A stretch of 64,000 bases of DNA from Ectothiorhodospira shaposhnikovii. Its GTDB lineage: Bacteria > Pseudomonadota > Gammaproteobacteria > Ectothiorhodospirales > Ectothiorhodospiraceae. The stretch is from assembly GCF_022227765.1 (NCBI RefSeq), contig NZ_JAJMLZ010000008.1:174590-238589 (forward strand), in the 5' to 3' direction. Below the pieces are notes generated by a model. It was not told the DNA's origin and made no database searches. It was given only the letters and a program-made list of their open reading frames with translations. The translations under genes and the position numbers were made by a program. How positions within the stretch are numbered: the stretch's first letter is position 1; the number at the start of each line of letters is the position of its first letter. Shown here piece by piece: positions 38,044 through 46,255 of this stretch.

Positions 38044-38789
38044 GCCTTCTCTCCCGTCCGTTCCAGCACCCAGGCGGCCCGTCGCTCACGCTCCAGCAAT
38101 TCCAGTCGCGCCCGCCACAACACCACCGCAATGGCATACATCCAGCAGGCAAAGGTCATGACCAGCAGGGCGACGAACATCACCGTCTCCATGGTCGGCG
38201 CGCTGGTCACAGTGATCGAAGCGCCCTGATGCAGGGTGTTCCACCAGACCACCGAGAAATAGATGATCGGCACGTTCACCACCCCCGCCAGGGCCAGGAT
38301 GGCGCTGGCATTGGCCGCCCGCTGGCGGTCCTCGATGGCCGCGTGCAGGGCCATGTAACCCAGATAGAGGAACAACAGGATCAATTGCGAGGTCAGGCGG
38401 GCGTCCCAGACCCAGTAGGTGCCCCAGGTGGGCTTACCCCACAGGGCACCCGACCACAGGCACAGAAAGGCGAACATCGCGCCGGTGGGGGCAATGGCCT
38501 TGGCCATCACCTCGGCGGTCTTCACCCGCCAGATCAGGCCGATGGCCGCGTACACCGCCATCAGCACGTAGAGGAACATGGACATCCAGGCCGTGGGCAC
38601 ATGAATGAACATGATCCGGTAGCTGTTGCCCTGCTGATAATCCGGCGGCGCCAGGATAAAACCGATATAGAGACCCACCACGAACAGGATGGCCGCCAAC
38701 CCACCGAACCAGGGGGCCAGACGCCCGGCCAGGTCATAGAAATTGGGTGGCGATGCGAACTTGAACCACTGCACGCGCTGTTCAGCCAC
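38040..38789 (-). CDS. ccmC: Heme exporter/handling protein C
   Basis: 249 residues and six membrane helices. The tryptophan-rich heme motif is SGALWGKPTWGTYWVWDARL (about 113-132), with conserved His in FIHVPTAWMSM and ALHAAIEDRQR. CcmC loads heme onto CcmE at the periplasmic face. The start is GTG with a good upstream purine stretch (GGAGGAAT). Operon order ccmA-B-C-D, minus strand. Confidence 0.95.
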   Translation of the reverse strand: MAEQRVQWFKFASPPNFYDLAGRLAPWFGGLAAILFVVGLYIGFILAPPDYQQGNSYRIMFIHVPTAWMSMFLYVLMAVYAAIGLIWRVKTAEVMAKAIAPTGAMFAFLCLWSGALWGKPTWGTYWVWDARLTSQLILLFLYLGYMALHAAIEDRQRAANASAILALAGVVNVPIIYFSVVWWNTLHQGASITVTSAPTMETVMFVALLVMTFACWMYAIAVVLWRARLELLERERRAAWVLERTGEKA

Positions 38790-38801
38790 GTTATTCCTCC
38801 G

Positions 38802-39479
38802 TCAATCCAGCATGATTCTCAGCGCCGCGGCAATGGCCCAGGGCGCCAGCAACAGGGTCAGTATCAGCAGGGCGGCCATCAGGGAAAGATGGGCCTGGGC
38901 ACTGGATCCGTACATGACCGCATCCACCGCCCCGGCGCCCAGCACCAGGGCGGGCACGTACAGGGGCAGGATCAGCAGGGAAATCAGGACACCGCCACCC
39001 CGCAGCCCCAGGGTCAGGGCCGCGCCGATGGCACCCACCAGACTGAGGATGGGTGTCCCCAGCAGCAGCGCCGTCATCAGGATGAGGATTTCCGTGCCGT
39101 CCAAGCCAAGCTGCATGCCCAGCAGCGGGGAGATCAGCACCAGGGGCAGGCCGGTGATCAACCAGTGGGCCAGGATCTTGCTCCCCACCAGCAGGCTCAG
39201 GGGCTGGGGCGACAGCAGGATCTGTTCCAGGGAGCCGTCGCGAAAATCGTCGGAAAACAGCCGTTCCAGGGAGAGCATGGTGGCCAGCAGGGCCGACACC
39301 CACAGCACGCCGGGGGCCATGCTGCGCAAAAGCTGAGGGTCCGGGCCGACGCCGAGGGGAAACAGGGACACCACGACGACGAAGAAGCCCAGCACCACCA
39401 GGGCGTCCTGGCGCCGGCGCAGGGCCAGGATGAGGTCACGCCGGAGCAGGGTGATCAGAGCGGTAGCCAGACCGTTCAT
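38802..39479 (-). CDS. ccmB: Heme exporter protein B
   Basis: 225 residues from the ATG at 39479, overlapping the ccmA stop by four bases. Six membrane segments; family features are LRRRQDALVVLGFFVVVVSL FPLGVGPDP, APGVLWVSALLATMLSLERL F and DGSLEQILLSPQPL. It is the membrane subunit of the CcmAB ABC complex that drives release of heme-loaded CcmE. Confidence 0.95.
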   Translation of the reverse strand: MNGLATALITLLRRDLILALRRRQDALVVLGFFVVVVSLFPLGVGPDPQLLRSMAPGVLWVSALLATMLSLERLFSDDFRDGSLEQILLSPQPLSLLVGSKILAHWLITGLPLVLISPLLGMQLGLDGTEILILMTALLLGTPILSLVGAIGAALTLGLRGGGVLISLLILPLYVPALVLGAGAVDAVMYGSSAQAHLSLMAALLILTLLLAPWAIAAALRIMLD

Positions 39480-40141
39480 GCCGCTTTCCCCAGGGTCAGG
39501 GTACGCTGCCGACCCTCGATGGGCACGGCCTGATGGGTGGTCAGGATGATCATGCCGTTGGCGGCCAGATGGGCCTCCAGGGCCGAGCGCAGCACCTCGA
39601 TGACCTGCACGTCCAGGGCGGCAAAGGGTTCGTCCAGGATCCACAGTGGACGACGCACCAGCAACAGGCGGGCCAGGGCCACCCGACGCTTCTGCCCCTG
39701 GGAAAGGAATTTCACCGGCAGATCCTCATGCCCGCCAAGGCCCATGCGTCCGAGCACTTCCCAGGCCTCGTCCCTTCCCACCCCGCGCCCCTGCAGCGCC
39801 GACTGGATGCGCAGGTTCTCCTCGCCGGACAATTCGTCCTTGAGGGCGTTGGCGTGTCCAAGGTAGGCCAGGTGGGCCGTGGGCCCCTCTTCCTGATGCT
39901 GAACCGGGACACCATCCCAGCAGACACGGCCTTCCAGGGGACGGGACAGTCCACACAGGATGCGCAGCAGGCTGGTCTTGCCGGCACCGTTGCGGCCGGC
40001 CACCTGCAACAGCTCACCTCCCGCCAGGGAAAACCCCAGATCCCGGATCAACAGGCGTTCACCTCGTTCAACGACGAGGCCTTCCACTTCCAGCCGATGG
40101 GCCGGAAAGACGACATGGGAAGCATGACTCATGGACGGCAC
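39476..40141 (-). CDS. ccmA: Heme exporter ATP-binding protein A
   Basis: 221 residues. ABC ATPase: Walker A GRNGAGKTSLLRILCGL (about 48-64), signature KFLSQGQKRRVALARLLLVR, Walker B PLWILDEPFAALD, switch His in LTTHQAV. It powers the CcmABCD complex. The gene starts 46 bases after the cheV stop on the same strand, so cheV and ccmABCD may share a transcript. In many relatives ccmA leads directly to ccmE; here the second half of the pathway is on the other strand. Confidence 0.95.
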   Translation of the reverse strand: MPSMSHASHVVFPAHRLEVEGLVVERGERLLIRDLGFSLAGGELLQVAGRNGAGKTSLLRILCGLSRPLEGRVCWDGVPVQHQEEGPTAHLAYLGHANALKDELSGEENLRIQSALQGRGVGRDEAWEVLGRMGLGGHEDLPVKFLSQGQKRRVALARLLLVRRPLWILDEPFAALDVQVIEVLRSALEAHLAANGMIILTTHQAVPIEGRQRTLTLGKAA

Positions 40142-40187
40142 GGGTTACTCGGCGAACGGGTGATGGTACACGCAGCCCCCCGGGCTG

Positions 40188-41123
40188 TCAGCCTTCCGCG
40201 GGAGCGGCGCCGATCTGTCCCAGCCGATCCCGGACCGCCTGGGCCAGATCATCCGGGTGATACTTCTGGATGAACTTGTTGGCGCCGGTACGGCGCACCA
40301 TGTCCACATTGAAGACGCCGCTGATGGAGGAATGCAGCAGGATGTAGAGATCCTTGAGCCTGGGGTCCTGGCGGATGCGGGTGGTGAGTTGATACCCATC
40401 CATCTCCGGCATCTCGATGTCGGAAACGATCATGGTGAAATAGCGGGCCACGTCCACACCGTCCGCCTGCAGGCGCAGAATCAGCTCCATGGCGTGCTTG
40501 CCGTCGGTCACCAGGCTGCACTGCACCCCCAATTGCTCCAGGGACGCCCGGATCTGGTTGCGGGCCACGCTGGAATCATCCACCACCAACACCTTGCAGT
40601 CCTGCGCCCGCACGGTCTCGCTCAGGTCACGGGAGACTTCCGTACTGGCATGCACCACCTGATCCAGCACCTTCTCCACATCCAGGATCTCGACGATCTG
40701 GTCATTCACCAGGGTCACGGCGGTCACGTAGGCATTGCGGCCGGTACCGCGGGGCGGGGGCTGCACCTTGTCCCACTGGGTATTGATGATCCGATCCACC
40801 CGCCGAATCAGGAAACCGTGCACGGAACGGTTGTACTCGGTGATGATGATGTTGCCCTTTTCCGGTTCCCTGAGCGCCGGCCCCCCGATGGCCAGCGAAA
40901 GATCCATGATGGGCATGGTGATGCCGCGCAGGGTGGCGATCCCCTTCACCAGCGGGTGTGCCCCCGCCAGCCGCGACATCGGCTGGTAGGGGATGACTTC
41001 CTGCACCTTGAAAACGTTGATCCCGTAAAGCTGCCGCCCTTCCAGCTGGAACAGCAGCAACTCGAGACGGGTGCCGGCAACCCGATTGGATTCCAGGGAT
41101 GACCCCCAGTGCTGATCCGCCAT
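40188..41123 (-). CDS. cheV: Chemotaxis coupling protein CheV
   Basis: 311 residues from the ATG at 41123 (MADQHWGSSLESNRV). The N-terminal CheW domain (about 20-165) has LLFQLEGRQLYGINVFKVQE and VKGIATLRGITMPIMDLSLA. The C-terminal receiver domain has KVLVVDDSSVARNQIRASLE, phospho-acceptor Asp in MIVSDIEMPEMDGYQ and the Lys in ANKFIQKYHPDDL. CheV couples receptors to CheA and adapts the signal. No other chemotaxis gene is in the window; in several gammaproteobacteria chemotaxis genes also border ccmA. Confidence 0.95.
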   Translation of the reverse strand: MADQHWGSSLESNRVAGTRLELLLFQLEGRQLYGINVFKVQEVIPYQPMSRLAGAHPLVKGIATLRGITMPIMDLSLAIGGPALREPEKGNIIITEYNRSVHGFLIRRVDRIINTQWDKVQPPPRGTGRNAYVTAVTLVNDQIVEILDVEKVLDQVVHASTEVSRDLSETVRAQDCKVLVVDDSSVARNQIRASLEQLGVQCSLVTDGKHAMELILRLQADGVDVARYFTMIVSDIEMPEMDGYQLTTRIRQDPRLKDLYILLHSSISGVFNVDMVRRTGANKFIQKYHPDDLAQAVRDRLGQIGAAPAEG

Positions 41124-41452
41124 GAGCAGACTCCCGATGATCTGGACTTGCACCCATGTTAAGACAAACAGGAGCTGCCTTGGGTGAATTCATTGTGGAC
41201 GGCGACAGCCCCGGCGGCTTGACGCAAATCAAGAACCGGTCCAGCGGTTTAGAACCGGAACAACTTTCGGGTGTCACTAAAACAGCCTCGTGAAGCGGTA
41301 GCCGGGCCTTGTGGGCGCGGTTGCGGCTCCACCCGGATCGGTGATATCAATGGCCCGCTACCCGTCGGGCCGGTGAATCCTGCACCGACGCCCCGGCGGC
41401 AATCGGGGCACAGGCTCCCATCGCAAGACCCCTCAGCAGGCAGGAGAGTGCA
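41124..41452. other. Divergent gap between cheV and ccmE
   Basis: About 330 bases with no credible gene. It holds an FNR-type site (41219-41232), two copies of AGAACCGG (41232 and 41250 area) and GC-rich sequence nearer ccmE. It must contain the promoters for cheV and for ccmEFGHI, but no clear -35/-10 pair was picked out. Confidence 0.5.
41219..41232. promoter_or_regulatory. FNR/ANR-type box
   Basis: TTGACGCAAATCAA matches the FNR/ANR consensus TTGAT-N4-ATCAA at nine of ten positions. It lies 95 bases upstream of cheV and about 220 bases upstream of ccmE, so it could switch cytochrome c maturation with oxygen. The distance to ccmE implies a long leader or a use for the cheV-ccmABCD direction. 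Confidence 0.5.
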
Positions 41453-41908
41453 ATGACACCTCGACAGAAGAGACGGATGGCCGGCGTGGCGCTGGTGGTC
41501 CTGGCGGTATCCGGGGCATCCGCCCTGGCCCTGAGCGCCTTCCGGGAAAACCTCATGTATTTCTACGGCCCCACTCAACTGGTGGAAGGCGAAGCCCCCG
41601 GTGAGCGCATCATCCGTCTGGGCGGCCTGGTGGAAGACGGCTCCATCCGTCATGCCGAGGAGGGCCTGACGGTCTTCTTCAGCGTCACCGACACCAAGAA
41701 CAGCATCCCGGTGGAATACGTGGGCCTGCTCCCCGACCTCTTCCGCGAAGGCCAGGGGGTGGTCACCCACGGTCGCATGGGCGCCGACGGCGTGTTCCGC
41801 GCCGAACGGGTACTGGCCCGCCATGACGAGAACTACATGGCACCGGAAGTGGCCGCGGCCCTGAAGGCGGCGGGCTACGAAGAACATCCCGGCAAGAAGG
41901 CGTACTGA
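41453..41908 (+). CDS. ccmE: Periplasmic heme chaperone CcmE
   Basis: 151 residues. N-terminal anchor (MAGVALVVLAVSGASALALS), then an OB-fold domain with RLGGLVEDGSIRHAEEGLTV and VEYVGLLPDLFREGQGVVTH. The heme-binding His is in LARHDENYMAPEV (about residue 123), followed by the expected Tyr. CcmE carries heme covalently from CcmC to CcmF/H. AGGAG precedes the start. First gene of ccmEFGHI; ccmF starts two bases after its stop. Confidence 0.95.
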   Translation: MTPRQKRRMAGVALVVLAVSGASALALSAFRENLMYFYGPTQLVEGEAPGERIIRLGGLVEDGSIRHAEEGLTVFFSVTDTKNSIPVEYVGLLPDLFREGQGVVTHGRMGADGVFRAERVLARHDENYMAPEVAAALKAAGYEEHPGKKAY

Positions 41909-41910
41909 GC

Positions 41911-43932
41911 ATGATGCCCGAAATCGGCCAGCTCGCCCTCATTCTTGCCCTGCTCATGGCCCTGGTCCAGGGCACCATCCCCCTCATCGGCGCCCATCGC
42001 GGCACCACCTCCTGGATGGCCACCGCCCACACGGCGGTGGCGGGGCAGTTCCTGTTCCTGGCCATCGCCTACCTGGCGCTGACCTACGCCTTCATCACCC
42101 ACGACTTCTCCGTGGCCTATGTGGCCAACCACTCCAACTCCGCCCTGCCCCTGGTGTACCGCATCTCCGGCGTCTGGGGCGGTCATGAAGGCTCCCTGGT
42201 CCTGTGGGCGCTGATGCTGGCGGGCTGGTCCCTGGCGGTATCCCTGTTCAGCAAGGGACTGCCGGCGGTGATGGCTGCCCGCACCGTGGCGGTGATGGGC
42301 CTGGTGAGCGTGGGCATCCTCTCCTTCACCCTGTTCACGTCCAACCCGTTCGAGCCCATCTTCCCGGTGCCGGCGGACGGACGGGATCTCAATCCCCTGC
42401 TGCAGGACCCGGGTCTGGTGATCCATCCGCCCATGCTCTACATGGGCTATGTGGGCCTGGCCGTACCCTTTGCCATCGCCGTGGCCGCCCTCATCGGCGG
42501 CCGTCTGGATGCCGCCTGGGCACGCTGGACCCGCCCCTGGGCCACCACCGCCTGGGCCTTTCTGGGCGCCGGCATCGCCCTGGGCAGCTGGTGGGCCTAT
42601 TACACCCTGGGCTGGGGCGGCTGGTGGTTCTGGGACCCGGTGGAAAACGCCTCCCTCATGCCCTGGCTGGCGGCCACCGCCCTGATCCACTCCCTGGCGG
42701 TGACGGAAAAGCGCGGCGCCTTCCGCAGCTGGACCGTGCTGATGGCCATCCTGGCCTTCTCCCTGAGCCTTCTGGGCACCTTCCTGGTCCGCTCCGGGGT
42801 CCTGGTATCGGTGCATGCCTTTGCCACCGACCCCACCCGCGGGGTCTACATCCTCATGCTGCTGCTGGCGGTGACGGGGATCTCCTTCGCCCTCTACGCC
42901 TGGCGTGCCCCCACGGTGCGAAGTCACGCGGAGTTCGACCCGGTGTCCCGGGAAGGCGCCCTGCTGGCCAACAACGTCATCCTCATGGTGGCCCTGGCCG
43001 CCGTGCTGCTGGGCACCCTCTATCCCCTGCTGCTGGATGCCCTGGGCATGGGCAAGATCTCCGTGGGTCCACCCTACTTCAATGCGGTCTTTGCCCCCCT
43101 CATGGTCCCGCTGATCTTCCTGGTGGGCCTGGGGCCGCTGCTGCGCTGGAAGCATGTCTCCCCCCTGGAGGTGACCCGTCGCCTGTGGCATACCCTGCTG
43201 GCGGCCTTGGTGGCCGGGGTGGTGTTTCCCCTCGCCATGCAGGGGAGCGTCACCCTGATGGTGATCCTGGGCACCACCATGGGCTTCTGGATCCTGTTCA
43301 CCATCGCCCGTGACCTTTACGGTCGCGCCACCCACCGGGGCGGCAACCCGCTGACCGCCCTGCGCAAGACCCCGGCCGGCTACTATGGCATGACCGTCAG
43401 CCACCTGGGCTTTGCCGTCCTGGTGATCGGCATCACCCTGCTGATGGCCTTCGAACAGGAGCAGGACGTGCGCCTGGGTTACGGCCAGAGCCACACCCTG
43501 GCCGGCTACACCTATGAACTGCGGGAAACCTACGGTGTGCGCGGCCCCAACTACGAGGCCATTGAGGCCCGGGTGGTCGTGACCCGGGACGGCGAGTTCG
43601 TCACCGAGCTTTTCCCCCAACGCCGGGTCTACCGGGTACAGACCCAGCCCATGGCACAGGCCGCCTATCAGACCCGCTTCACCCGCGACATCTTCGTCGC
43701 CCTGGGCGAGCCCCTGCCGGGCGACACCTGGTCCCTGCGCCTCTATCACAACCCGTTCCAGGTCTGGCTGTGGATCGGCGCCACCCTCATCGTCCTGGGC
43801 GGCCTGATGGCCGCGGCGGACCGTCGCTACCGGGTGTTCGCCCGCCGCGCCAGCGAAAGCCGCGCCGACGACACCGGCAGGGAAAGCACCGAAGACCTGT
43901 CCGAAGCTGCCGGTAGGAGTTCCGCCTCATGA
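41911..43932 (+). CDS. ccmF: Cytochrome c heme lyase subunit CcmF
   Basis: 673 residues and about 15 membrane helices. Diagnostic motifs: GVWGGHEGSLVLWALMLAGW (about 89-108), DPGLVIHPPMLYMGYVGLAV with a conserved His, and the tryptophan-rich heme site LGWGGWWFWDPVENASLMPW (about 232-251). A periplasmic domain near the C-terminus precedes the last helix. It joins heme from CcmE to apocytochromes with CcmH. The stop overlaps ccmG by four bases. Confidence 0.97.
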   Translation: MMPEIGQLALILALLMALVQGTIPLIGAHRGTTSWMATAHTAVAGQFLFLAIAYLALTYAFITHDFSVAYVANHSNSALPLVYRISGVWGGHEGSLVLWALMLAGWSLAVSLFSKGLPAVMAARTVAVMGLVSVGILSFTLFTSNPFEPIFPVPADGRDLNPLLQDPGLVIHPPMLYMGYVGLAVPFAIAVAALIGGRLDAAWARWTRPWATTAWAFLGAGIALGSWWAYYTLGWGGWWFWDPVENASLMPWLAATALIHSLAVTEKRGAFRSWTVLMAILAFSLSLLGTFLVRSGVLVSVHAFATDPTRGVYILMLLLAVTGISFALYAWRAPTVRSHAEFDPVSREGALLANNVILMVALAAVLLGTLYPLLLDALGMGKISVGPPYFNAVFAPLMVPLIFLVGLGPLLRWKHVSPLEVTRRLWHTLLAALVAGVVFPLAMQGSVTLMVILGTTMGFWILFTIARDLYGRATHRGGNPLTALRKTPAGYYGMTVSHLGFAVLVIGITLLMAFEQEQDVRLGYGQSHTLAGYTYELRETYGVRGPNYEAIEARVVVTRDGEFVTELFPQRRVYRVQTQPMAQAAYQTRFTRDIFVALGEPLPGDTWSLRLYHNPFQVWLWIGATLIVLGGLMAAADRRYRVFARRASESRADDTGRESTEDLSEAAGRSSAS

Positions 43933-44465
43933 AGCGTCTGCGTTATCTGCTGCCCCTGATCCTCATCATGGTCCTGGGGGGATTCATGATGGTCGGACTA
44001 ACCCTGGACCCCCGCCGAGTCCCCTCGCCGCTGGTGGATCAACCCGCACCCCGGTTCCAGCTGCCCGCCCTGGAGGACCCCGAGCGGCTGGTGGGCAGCA
44101 GCGACTTCGACGGCGAAGTGGTGCTGCTCAACATCTGGGCCAGCTGGTGCGTCTCCTGCCGGCAGGAGCACCAGGTGCTGGTGGCCATGGCCAACCGGGG
44201 TGTCCCCATCTACGGCCTCAACTATAAGGATGAACGCAGCGACGGCCTGAATTACCTGCGCAGCATGAGCAATCCCTATGTCTGGAACGCTCATGACCTG
44301 GAAGGGCGGGTGGGCATTGACTGGGGTGTCTACGGCACCCCGGAGACCTTCATCATCGATCGCCAGGGACGGATCCGCTACAAGCACATAGGCCCCCTGA
44401 GCTGGCAGGACGCCCAGAACAAGATCCTGCCCATGGTGGAACAATTGCGGAGGGAGTCCCTGTGA
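43929..44465 (+). CDS. ccmG: Thiol:disulfide oxidoreductase CcmG/DsbE
   Basis: 178 residues. Membrane-anchored thioredoxin fold: LLPLILIMVLGGFMMVGLTL anchor, then LLNIWASWCVSCRQEHQVLV with the active CxxC (CVSC, about residues 74-77), GLNYKDERSDGLNYL and YGTPETFIIDRQGRIRYKHI with the cis-Pro. Keeps apocytochrome CxxCH cysteines reduced. Overlaps ccmF and ccmH by four bases each. Confidence 0.96.
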   Translation: MKRLRYLLPLILIMVLGGFMMVGLTLDPRRVPSPLVDQPAPRFQLPALEDPERLVGSSDFDGEVVLLNIWASWCVSCRQEHQVLVAMANRGVPIYGLNYKDERSDGLNYLRSMSNPYVWNAHDLEGRVGIDWGVYGTPETFIIDRQGRIRYKHIGPLSWQDAQNKILPMVEQLRRESL

Positions 44466-44938
44466 AGTCCCTGCTCACCACCCTGAGTCTGTGTCTGGCG
44501 CTCTGTCTGTCCGGCCCGGGTCTTGCCGGTGGACTGGATCCCACCGATTTCGACGATCCGGTGCTGGAACAGCGCTACCGGGCCATGCTCCACGAACTGC
44601 GCTGCACCGTGTGCCAAAACCAGTCCCTGGCGGACTCCGACGCCGGGCTGGCGCGGGACCTGCGCCGGGAGCTACGGGACCAGCTCCGGGCCGGTGCCAC
44701 CGACGAGCAGATCATCGACTACATGGTGGCCCGCTACGGTCAGTTCGTGCTCTACCGCCCGCCCCTCTCCGCCGCCACCTTTCTGCTCTGGACCGGGCCG
44801 TTCATCCTGCTCCTGATCGGTCTGGCGGCCCTGTATCTCACCGCTCGCAAAAGCCGCCAGCGGGATGAGCAGCCCATTGCCGATGCCGCCGCGCGGGAGC
44901 GTGCCCGCCGCTTGCTGAATGAAGGAAAAGACGCATGA
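44462..44938 (+). CDS. ccmH: Cytochrome c maturation protein CcmH (CycL)
   Basis: 158 residues. Signal peptide, then the CcmH motif LRCTVCQNQSLADSDAGLAR (redox cysteines at about 44 and 47), MVARYGQFVLYRPPLSAATF and one membrane helix (LLWTGPFILLLIGLAALYLT). It handles apocytochrome thiols at the heme lyase. This is the short form; the TPR part is the separate ccmI gene that follows with a four-base overlap. Confidence 0.95.
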   Translation: MKSLLTTLSLCLALCLSGPGLAGGLDPTDFDDPVLEQRYRAMLHELRCTVCQNQSLADSDAGLARDLRRELRDQLRAGATDEQIIDYMVARYGQFVLYRPPLSAATFLLWTGPFILLLIGLAALYLTARKSRQRDEQPIADAAARERARRLLNEGKDA

Positions 44939-46197
44939 GTACTGGATTCTGGATCGGTGCCGCCCTGTTGTCCTCCCTGGCGGTCCTGGTGATCCTCTGG
45001 CCCTTCATCCGTCGACGGCAACAACAGGCCGACGTGGCCTTCCGGGGCCTGAACCTCACCATCTACCGCCAGCGCATGGCCGAGCTGGACCAGGAACTGG
45101 CCAACGGCCTGCTCACCCGCGAGCAGTACGAGGCCGCCAGGGCGGAGCTGGAAGACAACCTCATCACCGATGTGGAACAGCCGGAGGAAACCCCGGCCAC
45201 CCCCTCACCCGCCCCGCGCCAGGGCATGGTGCTGCTGGGCATCACCGCCGTGCTGGTGCCCATGGCGGCCCTGCTGATCTATTTCCAGCTGGACACCGCC
45301 CCCCGCATGTCGCCCACCCAGACCCTGGCCATGGGCCAGGAACCCAGCCACGACATGATGGACATCGAACGCATGATCGTGCAGCTGCGGGAGCGCCTGG
45401 AGATGGACCCGGACAATACCGAGAACTGGCTGTTCCTGGCCCGCACCTACGGCTTCGTCGAGCAGTTCGAGGACGCCGCGGCAGCCTTTGACGAGGCCTA
45501 CCGGCGACTGGGCGACCAACCGGACCTGAACGTGGACTACGCCGAAGCCCTGATGATGGCTGCCGACGGCCGGGTGACCCGCCAGGTGACCCGTCTGCTG
45601 GATCGCGCCCTGGAACTGGACCCGGACCACCAGAACGGTCTTTGGCTGGGGGCCATCGCAGATTTTCAGCAAGGGGATTACCCTCGCTCCGCCCTGCGTC
45701 TGGATCGTTTGCTGAGCCAGTTGCCGGAAGACAGCGACTCCGCCCGTTCCGTGGCCGAGGCCCTGCGTGATGTCCGGGCCATGACCGGTGGCACGGCCGG
45801 TGATCAGACCGATGCGGCCGACGCGGGTGCCGATGCCGACACCCTGGCCATCGAGGTGGAAGTGGTGCTGGACGAATCGCTGGCGGAGCGGGTGAGCGGC
45901 GAGGAGTTCATCATGGTCTTCGCCCGTCCGGCCCAGGGCTCCCGCATGCCCCTGGCCATCGTCCGCGCCCGGGCGGACGCCTTCCCCATGACCCTGCGCC
46001 TGGAAGACGAGGGCGGCATGGTGGCGGGCATGTCCATGCGCGAGTTCGGCGAAGTGCAAGTGGTGGCCCGCCTCAGCCGCACCGGCATGGCCCAGGCCGA
46101 GAGCGGCGACATGGAAGGCGTCAGCGAGCCGGTCACCGTCAGTGCCGACGCCCCCGCGCCGAAGGTCAGGCTGACCATTGACCGCATTCTGCCTTGA
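44935..46197 (+). CDS. ccmI: Cytochrome c maturation chaperone CcmI (CycH)
   Basis: 420 residues. Two N-terminal membrane helices (about 5-24 and 98-117) frame a leucine-rich cytoplasmic loop (LTIYRQRMAELDQELANGLL). The periplasmic part has TPR repeats (NWLFLARTYGFVEQFEDAAA AFDEAYRRLG) and a C-terminal beta domain (GEEFIMVFARPAQGSRMPLA). CcmI presents apocytochrome c to the lyase. Last gene of ccmEFGHI. Confidence 0.92.
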   Translation: MSTGFWIGAALLSSLAVLVILWPFIRRRQQQADVAFRGLNLTIYRQRMAELDQELANGLLTREQYEAARAELEDNLITDVEQPEETPATPSPAPRQGMVLLGITAVLVPMAALLIYFQLDTAPRMSPTQTLAMGQEPSHDMMDIERMIVQLRERLEMDPDNTENWLFLARTYGFVEQFEDAAAAFDEAYRRLGDQPDLNVDYAEALMMAADGRVTRQVTRLLDRALELDPDHQNGLWLGAIADFQQGDYPRSALRLDRLLSQLPEDSDSARSVAEALRDVRAMTGGTAGDQTDAADAGADADTLAIEVEVVLDESLAERVSGEEFIMVFARPAQGSRMPLAIVRARADAFPMTLRLEDEGGMVAGMSMREFGEVQVVARLSRTGMAQAESGDMEGVSEPVTVSADAPAPKVRLTIDRILP

Positions 46198-46255
46198 GTT
46201 TGATGCGTCGCCCCCGGTTTTTTTTCGAAACACGAAAATCCAGAGATCCAGTGCC

